A stretch of DNA of 64,000 nt from Sphaerulina vaccinii (taxonomy: Eukaryota > Ascomycota > Dothideomycetes > Mycosphaerellales > Mycosphaerellaceae), in assembly GCA_022570795.1 (NCBI GenBank), contig JAKUDP010000012.1, positions 372,001 through 436,000 on the forward strand. The letters are read 5' to 3'. Below, piece by piece: positions 33,401-41,300 of the stretch (within the stretch, counting starts at the first letter, position 1; each line of letters opens with the position of its first letter). Under the pieces are notes generated by a model. That model had not been told where the DNA came from. It saw nothing but the letters and a program-made list of their open reading frames with translations, and made no database searches. Both the position numbers and the translations under genes were made by a program.

Positions 33401-34460
33401 CCGAAGTGAAACTGGCCGTAATCCCGTGTCTCTTTGCTTTCTCCAGAATCTTCATGGACAACTGAATGCCGCCACTGTTCAATTGTGACTCGATGCCTTC
33501 TATCGCAGTCTCCATTGCTAGCCAAAAGTTCTTCTCTTGCGATGAAGTGCCCACAGCACGATCGTCCATAATCTTCGTGAACTCTCGTATTTGCTTGATC
33601 CATTCGTTAGCCATTGCTTGCAATCGGTTGAGCAGTCCACTGTCGGTAACAAGTCCATCCGGTACCGCCACAGCTGCAGCCTGCCAGTCCCCATCTGCTT
33701 CTGCTAGCTGAGCTTGTACTGCTTCGTGTATCTGTAGTCTTGGAGCCTCCACCTCAATATTTTGCTGTAGATTCTGTAGAGTGATTTCGAGGTCGGCCAA
33801 CTTCCGTCGTGCGCCAGATATGCCAGTTCGAGCTTCACCATCTGATCTCGGTTTATCCTGTGCTGACTCTGATCCTCGTGCGGCAGCTTCGAAGAAGGGT
33901 GTAAGCGCACCTCGCACGAATGAGTGCAGACCTTCGTATGGGGATACTGCACTGCCTGCGCCTTCTGCTCCTGCCAATCCTGGCAGGCTCAAGTTCACCA
34001 CTGAAACCTGCTTGCTTATAGGCACCTCTGGCACAATTGCACTCGGCCTCTTGAGAAAAGCCACGCATCCTACCGTCCGACTAGAGTAGCTCACTTCCGC
34101 ACTGAGCACATACGTATCCCGATGCAAATCTGCATCTCCATTCGTATACGTGCCATTCTCTTTGCCGTTGGAAATAGGTGCTGTGCCTGCCTGCTTCAGC
34201 ACATACAAAGCCATCTGTGGCTCCATGGCAAATCGTAGACATCGTGAAAGCGTTGCCTCGAATGCGCTCTCATTAAGTAGACTCCCAAAGCCTCGTAGCT
34301 CTTCATCTGTTGCTCCTAGCGTCACCTCGAGCACGCTGGACAGATAGCTTACCACTGCCTGCGGGTCGACCGCGGATGCTGTGGCAGATGAAGCTGGTGC
34401 AGTAGGCGTCCCATTTGCCACGCCATTCCCGTTGACACCGGGGACCAGCGGGTCCTCCAT
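21450..34460 (-). CDS. nudA: Cytoplasmic dynein 1 heavy chain
   Basis: Microtubule minus-end motor subunit that moves nuclei, endosomes and spindles in hyphae. The frame is 4336 residues without any intron, close to the length of filamentous-fungal orthologues (nudA type). The N-terminal tail carries the linker and dimerisation regions. The AAA ring shows four P-loops in order: GPAGTGKT at about 1925 (AAA1, main ATPase), GNSGTGKS at about 2219 (AAA2), GPPGSGKT at about 2583 (AAA3) and GVSGSGKT at about 2925 (AAA4). A charged coiled coil (about 3190-3300 and 3410-3500) flanks the microtubule-binding stalk, followed by AAA5, AAA6 and the C-terminal domain. The start ATG lies in context GACCATGG. 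The N-terminal 30 residues are Ala/Ser/Thr-rich. Three or four alternating palindromes lie upstream. Ortholog assignment is firm. Confidence 0.97.
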   Translation of the reverse strand: MEDPLVPGVNGNGVANGTPTAPASSATASAVDPQAVVSYLSSVLEVTLGATDEELRGFGSLLNESAFEATLSRCLRFAMEPQMALYVLKQAGTAPISNGKENGTYTNGDADLHRDTYVLSAEVSYSSRTVGCVAFLKRPSAIVPEVPISKQVSVVNLSLPGLAGAEGAGSAVSPYEGLHSFVRGALTPFFEAAARGSESAQDKPRSDGEARTGISGARRKLADLEITLQNLQQNIEVEAPRLQIHEAVQAQLAEADGDWQAAAVAVPDGLVTDSGLLNRLQAMANEWIKQIREFTKIMDDRAVGTSSQEKNFWLAMETAIEGIESQLNSGGIQLSMKILEKAKRHGITASFTSDTRLKETKEKVTKYNQVFHGFPIEEMLAAPNIEKLRDALDDVFTHFTKKLRISPYPIRRALPLVEAISADLDARVHHLLHGRTLMRMSFEEFQRAIEQVQTVWMFWDDNVKEFTNVARDVTRRRNDKFIPIKINKRHDKSQDRISYIYKFRDDHEQLQNTIANVLGPDDESGEIMDGNTAPVIVEEMGDVDAAEEILQAYEVVKDVDVLDISPEGERLWTQAEAAYNERTARVENSIIARLRDRLAVAKTANEMFRVFSKFNALFVRPKIKGAIAEYQVQLMNNVREDIDALQQRFTHQYGQTEAHGMAQLHDLPPISGAIIRARQIERQLNNYLSKVEDILGPKWKEHTDGQRLAQLGEGFRRKLNAKPIFDDWLRDIDRRHLSISGRLFSVTQNRARGGVLEIHVNFDSQVVVLFKEVRNLLWLNFNVPHAITNVSKEARRVYPYATSLMESLNTYSQTNSTIENMPQVTALISGYRNDVQSFIAKGASLRWDTFVLAYDVHVPRVGDSTLGPGDDKLHVQFVRHLGNAIATLSQKVTTLLSIQSTVEQALRELQSCPFTQEAFSAHLETLQRAIDTLNLEAYSNIAYWVERTNAKVVETLHARLQQALKDWTDDFENGQGADQQSPREAGTPNIATFAHDIVMQSQLIQLEPPLEDAKAGWLDNLHTWCAIVCSLPRLQASRFETALAIRSTTTASTYSELPIMCIETLAELYERIEAKLNVAQTYVDEWLQFQSLWDLQLGQIQDDLNAELDLWLQLILEIRQKRETFDTSGMRRSFGHLVINYEQVQAKVNAKYDQWQHDLLAHFSTMFATRLVDVYSELQRARKELEGQSMQASSTSQAVSFITVVQTCKRQTKIWEPEMDTFRQGQQTLSRLRFQYPKDWLYVEQVDHEWAALVEVLEKKSKQIADHTEGLRTKIVAEDGVVSRRIAEMNEKWQEQRPESGSTPPAEAVASLEGFDKELTQLQEQHDMVAKAKEALELPASPDNMLADLLAEVQDYKSVWANLTVVWDQLSELRDQPWNSIQPRKLRQSIDNLIKTTKEMPSRMRSYAAFEHLQQHLRQLLKVNPLLTEMRSDAVRERHWTKIFRNLAPSKRYSPLSMTLGDVWDLQLGPSESVIRDVITQAQGEMALEEFVRGVREQWQNYSLDLVNYQSKCRLIRGWDDLFAKCSDHLNSLQAMRHSPYYKEFEEEASSWEDKLNRIHVLFDVWIDVQRQWVYLEGVFTGNADIKHLLPVESSRFANINSEFMGVLKKVYRSPLVLDVLNIPDVQKSLERLADLLNKIQKALGEYLEKERVAFPRFYFVGDEDLLEIIGNSNDTVRVAKHLRKMFAGINGLLLDDEQNILGLQSREGEEVLFKTPISLIKTPKINDWLRALENGMRETLSELLVEAVAEYEALDDHDNAAFERFIEKYPAQIGVLATQAYWTAQVEAALQQGGAPLQKLFETQVSKLKFLATIVLKELTPVHRKKCEQLITEFVHQRDKIEQLIEGGADSPGHYLWLLQMRYEFTASAAPLERMQVQVANATLAYGFEYLGVPERLVRTPLTDRCFLTLSQALCQRLGGSPYGPAGTGKTESVKALGVQLGRFTLVFNCDDTFDFQAMGRIFLGLSQVGAWGCFDEFNRLEERILSAVSQQIQNIQVGLRKRALDENAQIELIGRQLKVHRLTGMFITMNPGYAGRSNLPDNLKKLFRSVAMSKPDKEIIAEVMLFSQGFSEAKTLSRQTVPFFDKCSAGLSKQPHYDFGLRALKSVLVSSGGLKRTRLAIGGAEGADVVVEPQIIVQSIRETIAPKLVRNDAILMQEIEEEAFPGVKYMPAPLEKLRAALEEVVQERKLVATDSWLTKVLQLYQIQSLHHGVMMVGNSGTGKSTAWQTLLAALQKVDGIEGVCHVIDPKVMSKESLYGSLDSTTREWTDGLFTSILRKVVDNLRGEDTKRHWIVFDGDVDPEWVENLNSVLDDNKLLTLPNGERLGLPSNVRVMFEVETLRYATLATVSRCGMVWFSDDTVDIDVMLSRYIAQLRTATFEDLEEDTGTATSNEARLAVQNLMAEILNRRLTENDFVRKSLEHCASMKHIMEFTSIRAIGTLFSLLRKACRSVLEYNISHVDFPLGDEQIEAYLFKKVLLAAVWSFTGDCPLLDRKAFGDYLSGLATLDMPVLSETTSLIDYDVTLPEASWSSWQNQVPTIEVNTHSVTQTDLVIPTLDTVRHEDVLYSFLAEHKPLLLCGPPGSGKTMTLFSALRKLPNMEVVGLNFSSATTPELLVKTLEQYCDYKKSLSGVTMAPRQIGRWLVVFCDEINLPAPDKYGTQRVISFLRQLVEHGGFWRTSTKSWVSLERIQFVGACNPPTDAGRTPLGLRFLRHAPLIMVDYPGELSLKQIYGTFNTAVLKIIPTLRGYADALTQAMIQVYLMSQKRFTPEIQPHYVYSPRELTRWVRAMYEAIRPLETLSLEGLLRIWAHEALRLFSDRLIADDERQWTEETVNRVALEHFPNLDEEAALQRPILFSNWLSKNYVPVARDQLRDFVKARLRTFCEEELDVPLILFNDVLEHVLRIDRVFRQPQGHLILIGVSGSGKTTLSRFVAWMNGLSVFQIKVHGRYSSEDFDEDLRVVLRRCGTKGERICFIMDESNVLDSGFLERMNTLLANGEVPGLFEGDEYATLMTACKEGAQRQGLLLDSQEELYKWFTQQIVRNLHVVFTMNPPSEGLGSKAATSPALFNRCVLNWFGDWSDQALYQVAYELTQSVDIDKGNYACPDSLPVEYDQLELPLSHRDAVVNGMVHVHHSLRSFNDRLMRQQNKQTFLTPRQFLDFVAQFVKLFNEKRDDLEEQQRHLNVGLDKLRETVEKVSELKKSLAEKKTELERKDIEASEKLQRMVADQREAEQRKGASLEIQAALEKQEKEVAKRREVVMNDLAKAEPAVEEAQRSVSNIKRQHLTEVRSMANPPAGVKLALESVCTMLGHKAATDWKTIVSIVRRDDFIASIVGYDNERQMTPSLRNKMEAEYLSKDDFTFERVNRASKACGPLVQWVEAQVGYSAILDRVGPLREEVEQLQEEALQTKAEAKAIMNTLEELEQSIATYKSEYASLISQTEAIKAEMSRVQSKVDRSMRLLNSLSSERGRWEESSKTFQVQMETIIGDVFLASAFLAYAGLYDQQYRRAMLEDWSLQLSASGISFKPQNALSEYLSTADERQQWHEHALPVDELCTENAIMLKRYNRYPLIIDPSGRVTDFLQNETKDRRLTVTSFLDGSFVKQLESALRFGNPILIQDAEHIDPILNHVLNKEYQRTGGRVLIQLGKQEIDFSPAFKLYLSTKDPSAAFAPDICSRTTFVNFTVTQSSLKTQTLNEVLKSERPDVDERRSNLVKIQGEFTQRLRRLERMLLQALNESRGNILDDENVINTLEKLKNEAAEITTKASETEGVMNEVNTIMNTYDIIARSCSAIFAVLEQLYHVHHFYQFSLQYFVDIFESVLRAARESSERDPKRRIDTIVRSLFGKTYNETSASLLQKDRLTFAVLLAQAAPFTMDKSLIDLVLDESIVGGDVTSDPEQKAKGVAVASRVKGIKDLVANIDTPEWEKFFATEQAETCVPSVAQAGGNENDKALKELLLVKLFHMDRLVPATERFVNVVFGQDFLDVAENLGRIVDNQTASSPIALCSTPGFDASYKVDQLVERQNASCTSVAMGSQEGVSSADAALAGAAASGSWVLIKNVHLATEWLQNLVKRIDSLKPNKDFRLFLSMETSPKIPSSLLRASRVLMYEQPAGIRANMRDTLTSLPDKAVQQPVEKARVHFLLAFLHAIVQERLRYAPLLGWKGFWEFNDADFDCSAFIIQWWTDNVARGRSNVAPKSIPWNMLRSLITEMYGGKIDDAGDMAQLKSLVRKTLTAEAFEDGFNLIGEVAEDSSVGMPLPSGSTKTDMLQWVKDLPEREPPTYLGLPGNAEKLLLVAHAKEMLKNLRTVMGVLDEGESVMAEATEES

Positions 34461-34870
34461 GGTCGAAGTCTACCGCAGTGAAGTCCTGGACAGCATGGAG
34501 AGGTCGTCTGCACGATGATTCTTGGCAGAGATACTGTTTCAGTTAGGGGTCGGTTGGTCGTGAGCGTCCAAGTTCGAGGAGAGCGGAAGAGACGGTCGGC
34601 AGCACCTCGCTGAGTGAGTGTGAGGGGATGATCGGTGTAGTGGCGGAGCGATGGGTGCCTGCGTAGTCGTTGGGTGGTGGTTGTTGATGAATTGTGGTCT
34701 TGTACGCGGCGAACGTGAACAAAGGGACGCGACTTCCAGTTCTGTGGCGCTCGGGTCGTGCCGTAGGCGCCAAAACTCAAACTATCGACTCCATCTTTCG
34801 CGCTCTTCTTGTGCTCTTCTTCTTCTTCTCCTTCAAGCCTAACACCCTTGCCCTTCCTCCTCTTCCTTCT

Positions 34871-35026
34871 ACAGCATAGCTGTACTGTACTCTTCAACAG
34901 TATAACTGTTTGCACTACTCCTCCTGCGGCATAGCTGTGTTCCACCTCCTGAACAGTATGACTATTTGCACTACTCCTCCTACAGCATAGCTGTGTCCCT
35001 AACTCCTCCCCTAACAGTATAACTGT
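34871..35026. repeat. Tandem array of alternating 13-base palindromes (unit about 56-60 bases)
   Basis: Two palindromes alternate: ACAGCATAGCTGT at 34871 and 34982 (a variant, GCGGCATAGCTGT, at about 34926) and ACAGTATAACTGT at 34897 and 35014 (a variant, ACAGTATGACTAT, at 34953). They are separated by similar C/T-rich spacers (TTTGCACTACTCCTCCT). Repeat spacing is about 56-61 bases. The array starts about 410 bases upstream of the dynein ATG. Confidence 0.85.
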
Positions 35027-35425
35027 TTGCACGCCGCGCGACAGGCCTGCACCTCCTCGCGGTGCGCGGTGCAAGTAGCCCAAATGGTGAAACCAAGACA
35101 GGCATTAGAACATCAGTCTCCTCAACAGCGAAGACGAGTAGATGGAATACGTGCCCCTGCGCAGCGATAGAGAGATGACCACTCTCACCTGCCGCTCGGT
35201 CCAACTTTCCTTTGCCTGCTATGCCTTTCACTCAGAAGTTACAGCATTTTATCGGCACAAGCCGCACACCTGCAATGCCCTAGAACGAAGTCGCTTGCCC
35301 AGATACCACAAGTGGCGGATTACTATACACAATACGCTAACGGGTAGAGTAGAGCACGACTGCATGTAGCAAATGCGTACTGTTTGCGGTAGTTCAGGCC
35401 TTCAAGAAGCGACCTCTGGGGTATA

Positions 35426-35442
35426 GGTCGCCTAGGGCGACC
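35426..35442. repeat. Perfect inverted repeat (7-3-7)
   Basis: GGTCGCC-TAG-GGCGACC. It is followed within 35 bases by two more short inverted repeats (ATGGC/GCCAT and GCCAAG/CTTGGC). It may be a binding site or the remnant of a small element. Confidence 0.5.
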
Positions 35443-35924
35443 ATGGCATAAAGGGCCAAGCCATATCCTTGGCTCTAGCGAGTAGTGCACCAATAATGAT
35501 AGCAAAAAGGATCCGGACAGTCCAACCTTACAGTCTTCACACCTGGCATGCGTTATTCTACTGTCTCAAGAGTCAAGACACTTGATGCCTTGGTGTTCGA
35601 CAAACCCTTCGACTTCAACCTCTTCTCAGGGAAGCTGATATTCACCGTCGTCAAGAAGAACGACTGCTCCAGAGCATGCCAGTGACCATGATACTCTGGA
35701 CACCAGACTGCCTTTCTCCTGACTCGGTCGCTAGTCGTCGGACAATGCCCTGCGGAGAATGCCACCTGAACAACAGGCAGCTACCACCAACAGCCACCAG
35801 CTCAGTAACCCCATGGCTTCGTAATGATAGCAGGATGAAGTACCGTTGCTCAAGCATTACACTATGCGATAAGAATTGCGATGGCTGGATTGACCACTCG
35901 AGAGCAACTCATCTGCGCCTCAGC

Positions 35925-35932
35925 TATATAAT
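35925..35932 (+). promoter_or_regulatory. TATA box of the small secreted protein gene
   Basis: TATATAAT about 80 bases upstream of the ATG at 36013, a usual distance for a fungal core promoter. Confidence 0.5.
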
Positions 35933-36012
35933 TTCGCTGCATAGAAGACTAACTTTCTTCTTCCCTCATCATATGCTACGTCTTCTCACGAACCATTCTA
36001 CTCTGATTCGCA

Positions 36013-36378
36013 ATGAAGCCTCCATCCCTCCTCCTCCTCCTCCTCTTCACCCCCTACCACATCCTTCTATCCGCCGCAGCCCCATCTCCAAATCCCAACG
36101 AACCTCCAGTCCTACTAGATAAATGTGCCAAAGAAAAATGGCGTCCTGCCTGCTTTCTCTGCGGTGTAGTTTTCTGTCAGAATGAAGCTTGCGGCAATGG
36201 TGTACGTAAAGCTTGCGTTGTGCTGCTTCGCTCAAGTCCCCATTGTAGGAGGTCGCTGATTGCCAAAGCTTGCATGTAGTGTTGCCCGCCATGCGCTGCC
36301 TCCGAAATACAGGGCTTATCGAAGCAAGCGATCAAACGCAAAGTCGAGGAGTGGGAGAAAGGGAATGTTTGGGCTTAG
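36013..36378 (+). CDS. Small cysteine-rich secreted protein (95 aa), effector-like
   Basis: Two exons, 36013-36201 and 36280-36378. The 78-base intron (GTACGT...ATGTAG) joins NEACGNG to CCPPCAASE in phase. The product starts with a clear signal peptide (MKPPSLLLLLLFTPYHILLSAA), and the mature part of about 70 residues has eight cysteines (DKC, PAC, FLC, VFC, EAC, GCC, PPC) and ends in a basic/acidic helix (IKRKVEEWEKGNVWA). Size, signal peptide and even cysteine count are those of fungal secreted effectors, antimicrobial peptides or wall proteins. I do not recognise a specific family. A TATA box lies upstream. An earlier acceptor at 36248 is possible but breaks the frame. Confidence 0.7.
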
Positions 36379-36860
36379 TGAAAGGGGGATTGAGATAATG
36401 AATGTGGAGGACGGGTGGGACGATATGGAAGACTTGATTGATCATTGAGAATGCGCAAGTCCGGGACGAATGGTCGTAGTGGTACGTCTGGAGTAATGGG
36501 ATGAGAGAAGTGCGGCGTACTTTAAGCTTTTTTTGAGGCTACATACTTCGCCACTTGTACCAAAAAAGCATCTCTGCTCGTAGAGTGCGCTGCGTTCATG
36601 CTGTCGTTGCCTCCCAAATCCCCTGATCATACCCACAGCTCAGAATGCTCCGTGAGGATGCTGCTGGGCCAGGGCCTACAGGCATCGCACGTATTACTAT
36701 TCAACATGTCTATCCGACCCTGGAGTATCGACCATTCTCAATCCAAAGTATACCCCATCTTGGGGTATTGACCAGTCTCAAGCCGATGACAGCGACTCGT
36801 AATCTTAGTGCGCACAAGAACCCATGTGCATTCGTCTCAATAGCCTTCTAGCACCTCTGC
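36379..36860. other. Convergent intergenic region between two secreted-protein genes
   Basis: Contains a short direct repeat: a 21-base stretch beginning TGGAGTATCGACC at 36721 recurs as TGGGGTATTGACC at 36771, with 17 of 21 positions equal. No gene is supported. Confidence 0.45.
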
Positions 36861-37637
36861 TTAGCAGCAGTGTCGCCATACACCGAAGCCGCAGCGCTGC
36901 GGAGTAGCACTGCAGGAAGTTCGAGAAGTCGTGGTAGGTTCGACCGATGGGGTAGCTACGACAGTCTGCAGAGTTGTAGGCTGGCTGTCTGGATATGAGC
37001 CAGCAGGTAGGACACTAGCAAGCAAGGGGTTCGACTCAGCAGGGACGAGTTGACGCTTTGCCACAGGAGTTGGCTGCAAGTGACCAGTGAACGTGACCGT
37101 GGTTGGCGTCGGGACTGTGGCGGCCGCAAGAGCAGCATCGAGAGCAGCATCGATGTCCTTCTGACTTGCTGACTGCGAGGTCGGAGCTGAAGCAGGAGAC
37201 ATGCTGATAGCTTGTGCTGGGGAATAGTAGCTGCTCCCAACGGACACTGGAAAGTATGGTTCGTGGCTAGGGAGGTAATAGCTGCTTCCACTAGAGACTG
37301 GGAAGTGTGGTGCAGTGTGGTGACCTGCAAAACAATCGTCGTCTGCGTTCTCTGGCGTGCATACTCCGTATCTGGAATATTTGGTAAGCAGGTGTCTCTA
37401 AAATATGTTGCCCGGACTCGTGTGGAGCTAGCCTCGAGCTCGTAGCCACGGTAGGTGTGCAGGTGAGGAGATGGACGTCTACGAGTCTTGTACTTACAGA
37501 GTCATACTTTGCGTAGGCGTGGGTGCGGCTGTGATCGGAGAAGCTGGAGTCGGAGATGGAGTATAGCCTGGGATCGTTGCTGCGAGTGCTGGCGCTACGC
37601 CAGTAAGCGCCAGAATAGCGGAGGTGGAGAGCTTCAT
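36861..37637 (-). CDS. Secreted Ser/Thr/Pro/Ala-rich protein with C-terminal cysteines
   Basis: Two exons, 37498-37637 and 36861-37371. The 126-base intron rejoins MTL-YGVCTPENADDDCF. Product about 216 residues: signal peptide (MKLSTSAILALTGVAPALAA), a Pro/Thr-rich stretch, two imperfect copies of FPVSxGSSYYxP (residues about 69-95), an Ala-rich segment with KDIDAALDAALAAA, a dibasic KR followed by QLVPAES (possible Kex2 site) and a cysteine-rich end (SCSATPQRCGFGVWRHCC). The composition suggests a wall-associated or secreted glycoprotein. No known domain was recognised. A TATA-like GATATAAG lies about 105 bases upstream. Its intron belongs to the look-alike family. Confidence 0.65.
37372..37497 (-). 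repeat. Introner-like intron (secreted-protein gene)
   Basis: 126-base intron with GGCTACGAGCTCGAGGCTAG and, near the branch site, TTTTAGAGACACCTGCTTAC, both variants of the blocks in the E2 and ULA1 introns. Confidence 0.6.
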
Positions 37638-38384
37638 CGTAGTGGTGTTGTTGACTGTAGTGGTGTTGATTGTAGTGGTAGTTGGTGGTGGTTGTCGAGA
37701 ATATGCGAAAGAAGGGTGGAAGAGGCTTGAAGGAATTACTTATATCCAGTTTTAAAACTTCCCACTAACTGGAGAGTAGCAAGATGCAAAAATGCTTAGT
37801 AGTGCTATAGCGAGTAGTGGCTCCTGGCGTTGGCCAAGGGTAGATTGCTACCAAGTGGTAGTGCTGTACCAATAACAGGCAGACCTATAGACGAATCATG
37901 AGCAAGATATGTCTTTTAAGCTTAACATGTGGTTGTGAGAGTGCGGCCAGCGAGACCAGTCATGAAGGACTTTGAGGGACACCTGTACTCTTATATCTTT
38001 ATGGAACCGTGGTCCTGGGACTGGTGTGCTCTACTGCCTCCCAATATCACGGCTTGAACTCATGTTGAACAGGTCGCATTCTTCGAACCACATGATATGG
38101 CATCGCGACGCCACCCCACACTTATCCATGGCTTGTTACATCTGGAACAGTAGGTCTACGAGTTCGACATTAGTGAGAAGGGTGGATTCAGGTATCTAGT
38201 GAAAGATGTTAAAGTCCAATAGAGTTCATGGGAGAAGGAGGATGTCCAAGATGTCGCCGTTCTCAGTCGCGGTCGTGCAGCTGATCAGTCAGCAGCCTGC
38301 ATGAGTCAAGCATGAGACTTTCTTCCCTCTCTATCTCTCATCTTCACATTCGAGCATTGTAGTCTTTCACTGCTACCACCCATC
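37638..38384. other. Divergent intergenic region, secreted protein and PRP22
   Basis: About 750 bases. Holds the minus-strand TATA-like GATATAAG at 37739-37747 and the 10-mer TAGCGAGTAG at 37808-37817, which also occurs upstream of two other secreted-protein genes. No gene is supported. Confidence 0.45.
37739..37747 (-). promoter_or_regulatory. TATA-like element of the secreted-protein gene
   Basis: GGATATAAG on the minus strand, about 105 bases upstream of the ATG at 37637. Confidence 0.4.
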
Positions 38385-41300
38385 ATGGACGACTTGGAGC
38401 AGCTGGAGATTCTCTCGCTGGTGAGCAGAATCACCAGCGAGATCAACAACCACATGGGCATGTCCGACAAGACCATCTCCGAATATGTCATGGCTGAGCA
38501 CGCCAAATGCGCGGATTCCAATGCTTTTCGCGAGAAACTGGCCGAATTTGATTTTCCCGAGTCGCTGGCCGACAGTATCGATCGCCTGATACGGACAATG
38601 CACCCAAGGTACAAGTCGTCTAGCGCGGTCAAGGAGAATGGATCGAAGAGTGGCAAGGAAACGCATAAATTCAAGGGGCTGGCTATTGCGGACACAGAGC
38701 CTGTGGTAGACGACTTTGACGACACCTTTGCTGCATTGGAGAATCTGGCGGGACCTCCGAAGACATCAACAGGAAATGGCAGGAAACGAAGTGTATCTCC
38801 AGCACGATATGAGGATACGAAGCCCGCGAAGCGCCATAGACGATCACGATCACGATCGCCACGAGAACGAGATCGAAAGCGCAATGATGAATACTTGTTC
38901 GAGGACGAGTTTGGACGAACGCGCGCACATCGACCAGACCGCGACGACAGGGACAGCAAAAGACGTAGTAGACGAGACTCACGCGACAGAGGGAGGCGGA
39001 AAGAGCCAGAGTTGGACGATGAGCCGGTGTTGTTCAAGGTGTATGATGGGAAGGTGACAGGCGTGAAGGACTTCGGCGCGTTCGTGAATCTCTATGGTGT
39101 CAAAGGAAAAGTCGACGGCCTGGTACATGTCTCTGCGATGTCAGATCAAAAAGTGAACCATCCCAGTGATCTAGTGGAGCGAAACCAGGAAGTCAAGGTG
39201 AAAGTCATGAAAGTACAGGATAAACGCATCAGTCTCAGCATGGCAGAAGTGGATCAGGAAACAGGAGAAGACCTTGTTCCTGGCAGAAAGGTACAGACTG
39301 GAGCCACGGGAGCCAATTCCATGGGTCTTGGAGGTGCTACAGATTTCGGAAGCTTGAAGTCTGCAGTGCCTGTCATTGAAACAGGTGCGGCTGGGAGACG
39401 GCAACGAAAACGAATGACAAGTCCGGAAAGGTGGGAGATACGACAATTGATTGCTTCAGGTGTGATCAAGGCTAGTGACTATCCAGATCTCGACGAGGAC
39501 TATAACGCTGCGATCAATGGCGAGCAGATTGAGGAGGAGGAAGATGTGGATATTGAGGTTCGCGAGGATGAGCCTCCTTTCTTAGCCGGACAGACGAAGC
39601 AGTCTCTGGAGCTGTCTCCAATTCGAGTAATCAAAGCTCCAGATGGTAGCATGAATCGTGCAGCAATGCAGGGTGATGTTCTTGCCAAGGAAAGGCGAGA
39701 TATGAGGCAACAAGAAGCTCAAGATAAAGCGAAGGCAGAGGCAGCAAAGACGGATCTCAACCAGGAATGGAATGATCCTATGGTCGCCCCAGGAGAGAGG
39801 AGGTTTGCAAGTGACTTGCGTCAGACGAAGACCAGTAACGGCGAGATTCCCGAATGGAAGAAGCTGGCCACCGGACGTGGCGCCGAAACAGGCAACAAGA
39901 CAAGAGCGAATATGTCGATTGACGAGCAACGAAAGTCGCTGCCTGCATACAAGATGAGAAAGCAATTCTTGGACGCAGTCAGACAGTACCAGCTGATGAT
40001 TGTGGTCGGAGACACTGGATCTGGTAAGACTACACAACTTACGCAGTATCTGGCAGAGGATGGTCTGGCAAACCATGGTATGATTGGATGCACACAGCCG
40101 CGACGTGTCGCCGCTATGTCCGTGGCGGAGAGAGTCGCAAATGAAGTCGGATGCAGACTCGGTGAAGAAGTCGGCTACACGATCCGTTTCGAGGACAAGA
40201 CGAACGAAAAGACGAAGATCAAGTACATGACTGACGGTATCATGCAACGTGAGATTCTGCTGGATCCTGAACTCAGCAAGTATAGCGTAATTATGCTTGA
40301 CGAGGCTCACGAGCGTACTATTGCTACAGATGTGCTTTTCGGACTGCTGAAGAAGACGTTAAAAAAGCGACCAGACATGAAGCTCATCGTCACATCTGCC
40401 ACCCTGGACGCGGAGAAATTCTCCTCGTACTTCAATGAGTGTCCAATCTTGACGATTCCTGGCAGAACGTTCCCTGTCGAGATCATGTACAGCAGAGAAC
40501 CGGAAAGTGACTACCTCGATTCTGCTCTCACCACTGTCATGCAGATCCATCTCACCGAGAAGCCTGGAGACATTCTCCTCTTCTTGACTGGTAAAGAGGA
40601 GATTGACACAAGTTGTGAGATCTTATTCGAGCGCATGAAAGCATTGGGCCCCTCGGTGCCGGAGCTACTCATTCTACCCATCTATGGTGCACTACCTACA
40701 GAAATCGCGTCCAAGATCTTCGAGCCACCTCCAGCCGGCGGGAGAAAGGTCGTAATCGCCACCAACATTGCCGAAACCAGTATCACCATCGACGGAATCT
40801 ACTTCGTGATAGATCCTGGCTTCGTCAAACAGACCGCCTACGACGCCAAACTCGGCATGGACCGACTCCAAGTCACACCCATATCTCAAGCGCAGGCAAA
40901 GCAACGTGCCGGCAGAGCAGGTCGTACCGGTCCAGGAAAGTGCTTCCGCCTATATACAGAATCCGCTTTCCAGTCCGAGATGCTGCCAACGACAATCCCC
41001 GAGATTCAGAGACAGAATTTGTCGAACACTATTCTCATGCTCAAAGCCATGGGCATCAACGACCTCCTAGGCTTCGATTTCATGGATCCTCCGCCCACGA
41101 ATACTATGCTTACAGCTCTCGAAGAACTTTACGCACTAGGAGCACTCGATGATGAAGGTCTTCTTACACGGCTTGGGAGACGAATGGCAGACTTCCCAAT
41201 GGATCCTGCTCTTGGTAAAGCGCTTATCACGTCAGTCGACTTGGGCTGTTCTGACGAAATGCTCTCCATCGTAGCACTCATCTCTGCAGTACAAACGGTG

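Larger units (their letters stand above)
34461..36012. other. Long divergent intergenic region, dynein and small secreted protein
   Basis: About 1.55 kb without a supported gene. It holds the palindrome array at 34871-35026, a perfect inverted repeat at 35426-35442 amid other short palindromes, and a TATA box at 35925-35932. A 244-codon minus-strand frame (34349-35083) runs through the array, and its repeated peptide simply reflects the DNA repeat, so it was not called. Confidence 0.55.

Noticed and set aside
34349..35083. 244-codon minus-strand frame with repeated QTVILL and CCRR peptides
   Set aside because: The repeats arise from the palindrome array and the frame overlaps the dynein start; no domain or signal.
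39582..40310. 242-codon minus-strand frame
   Set aside because: Antisense to the PRP22 helicase core.
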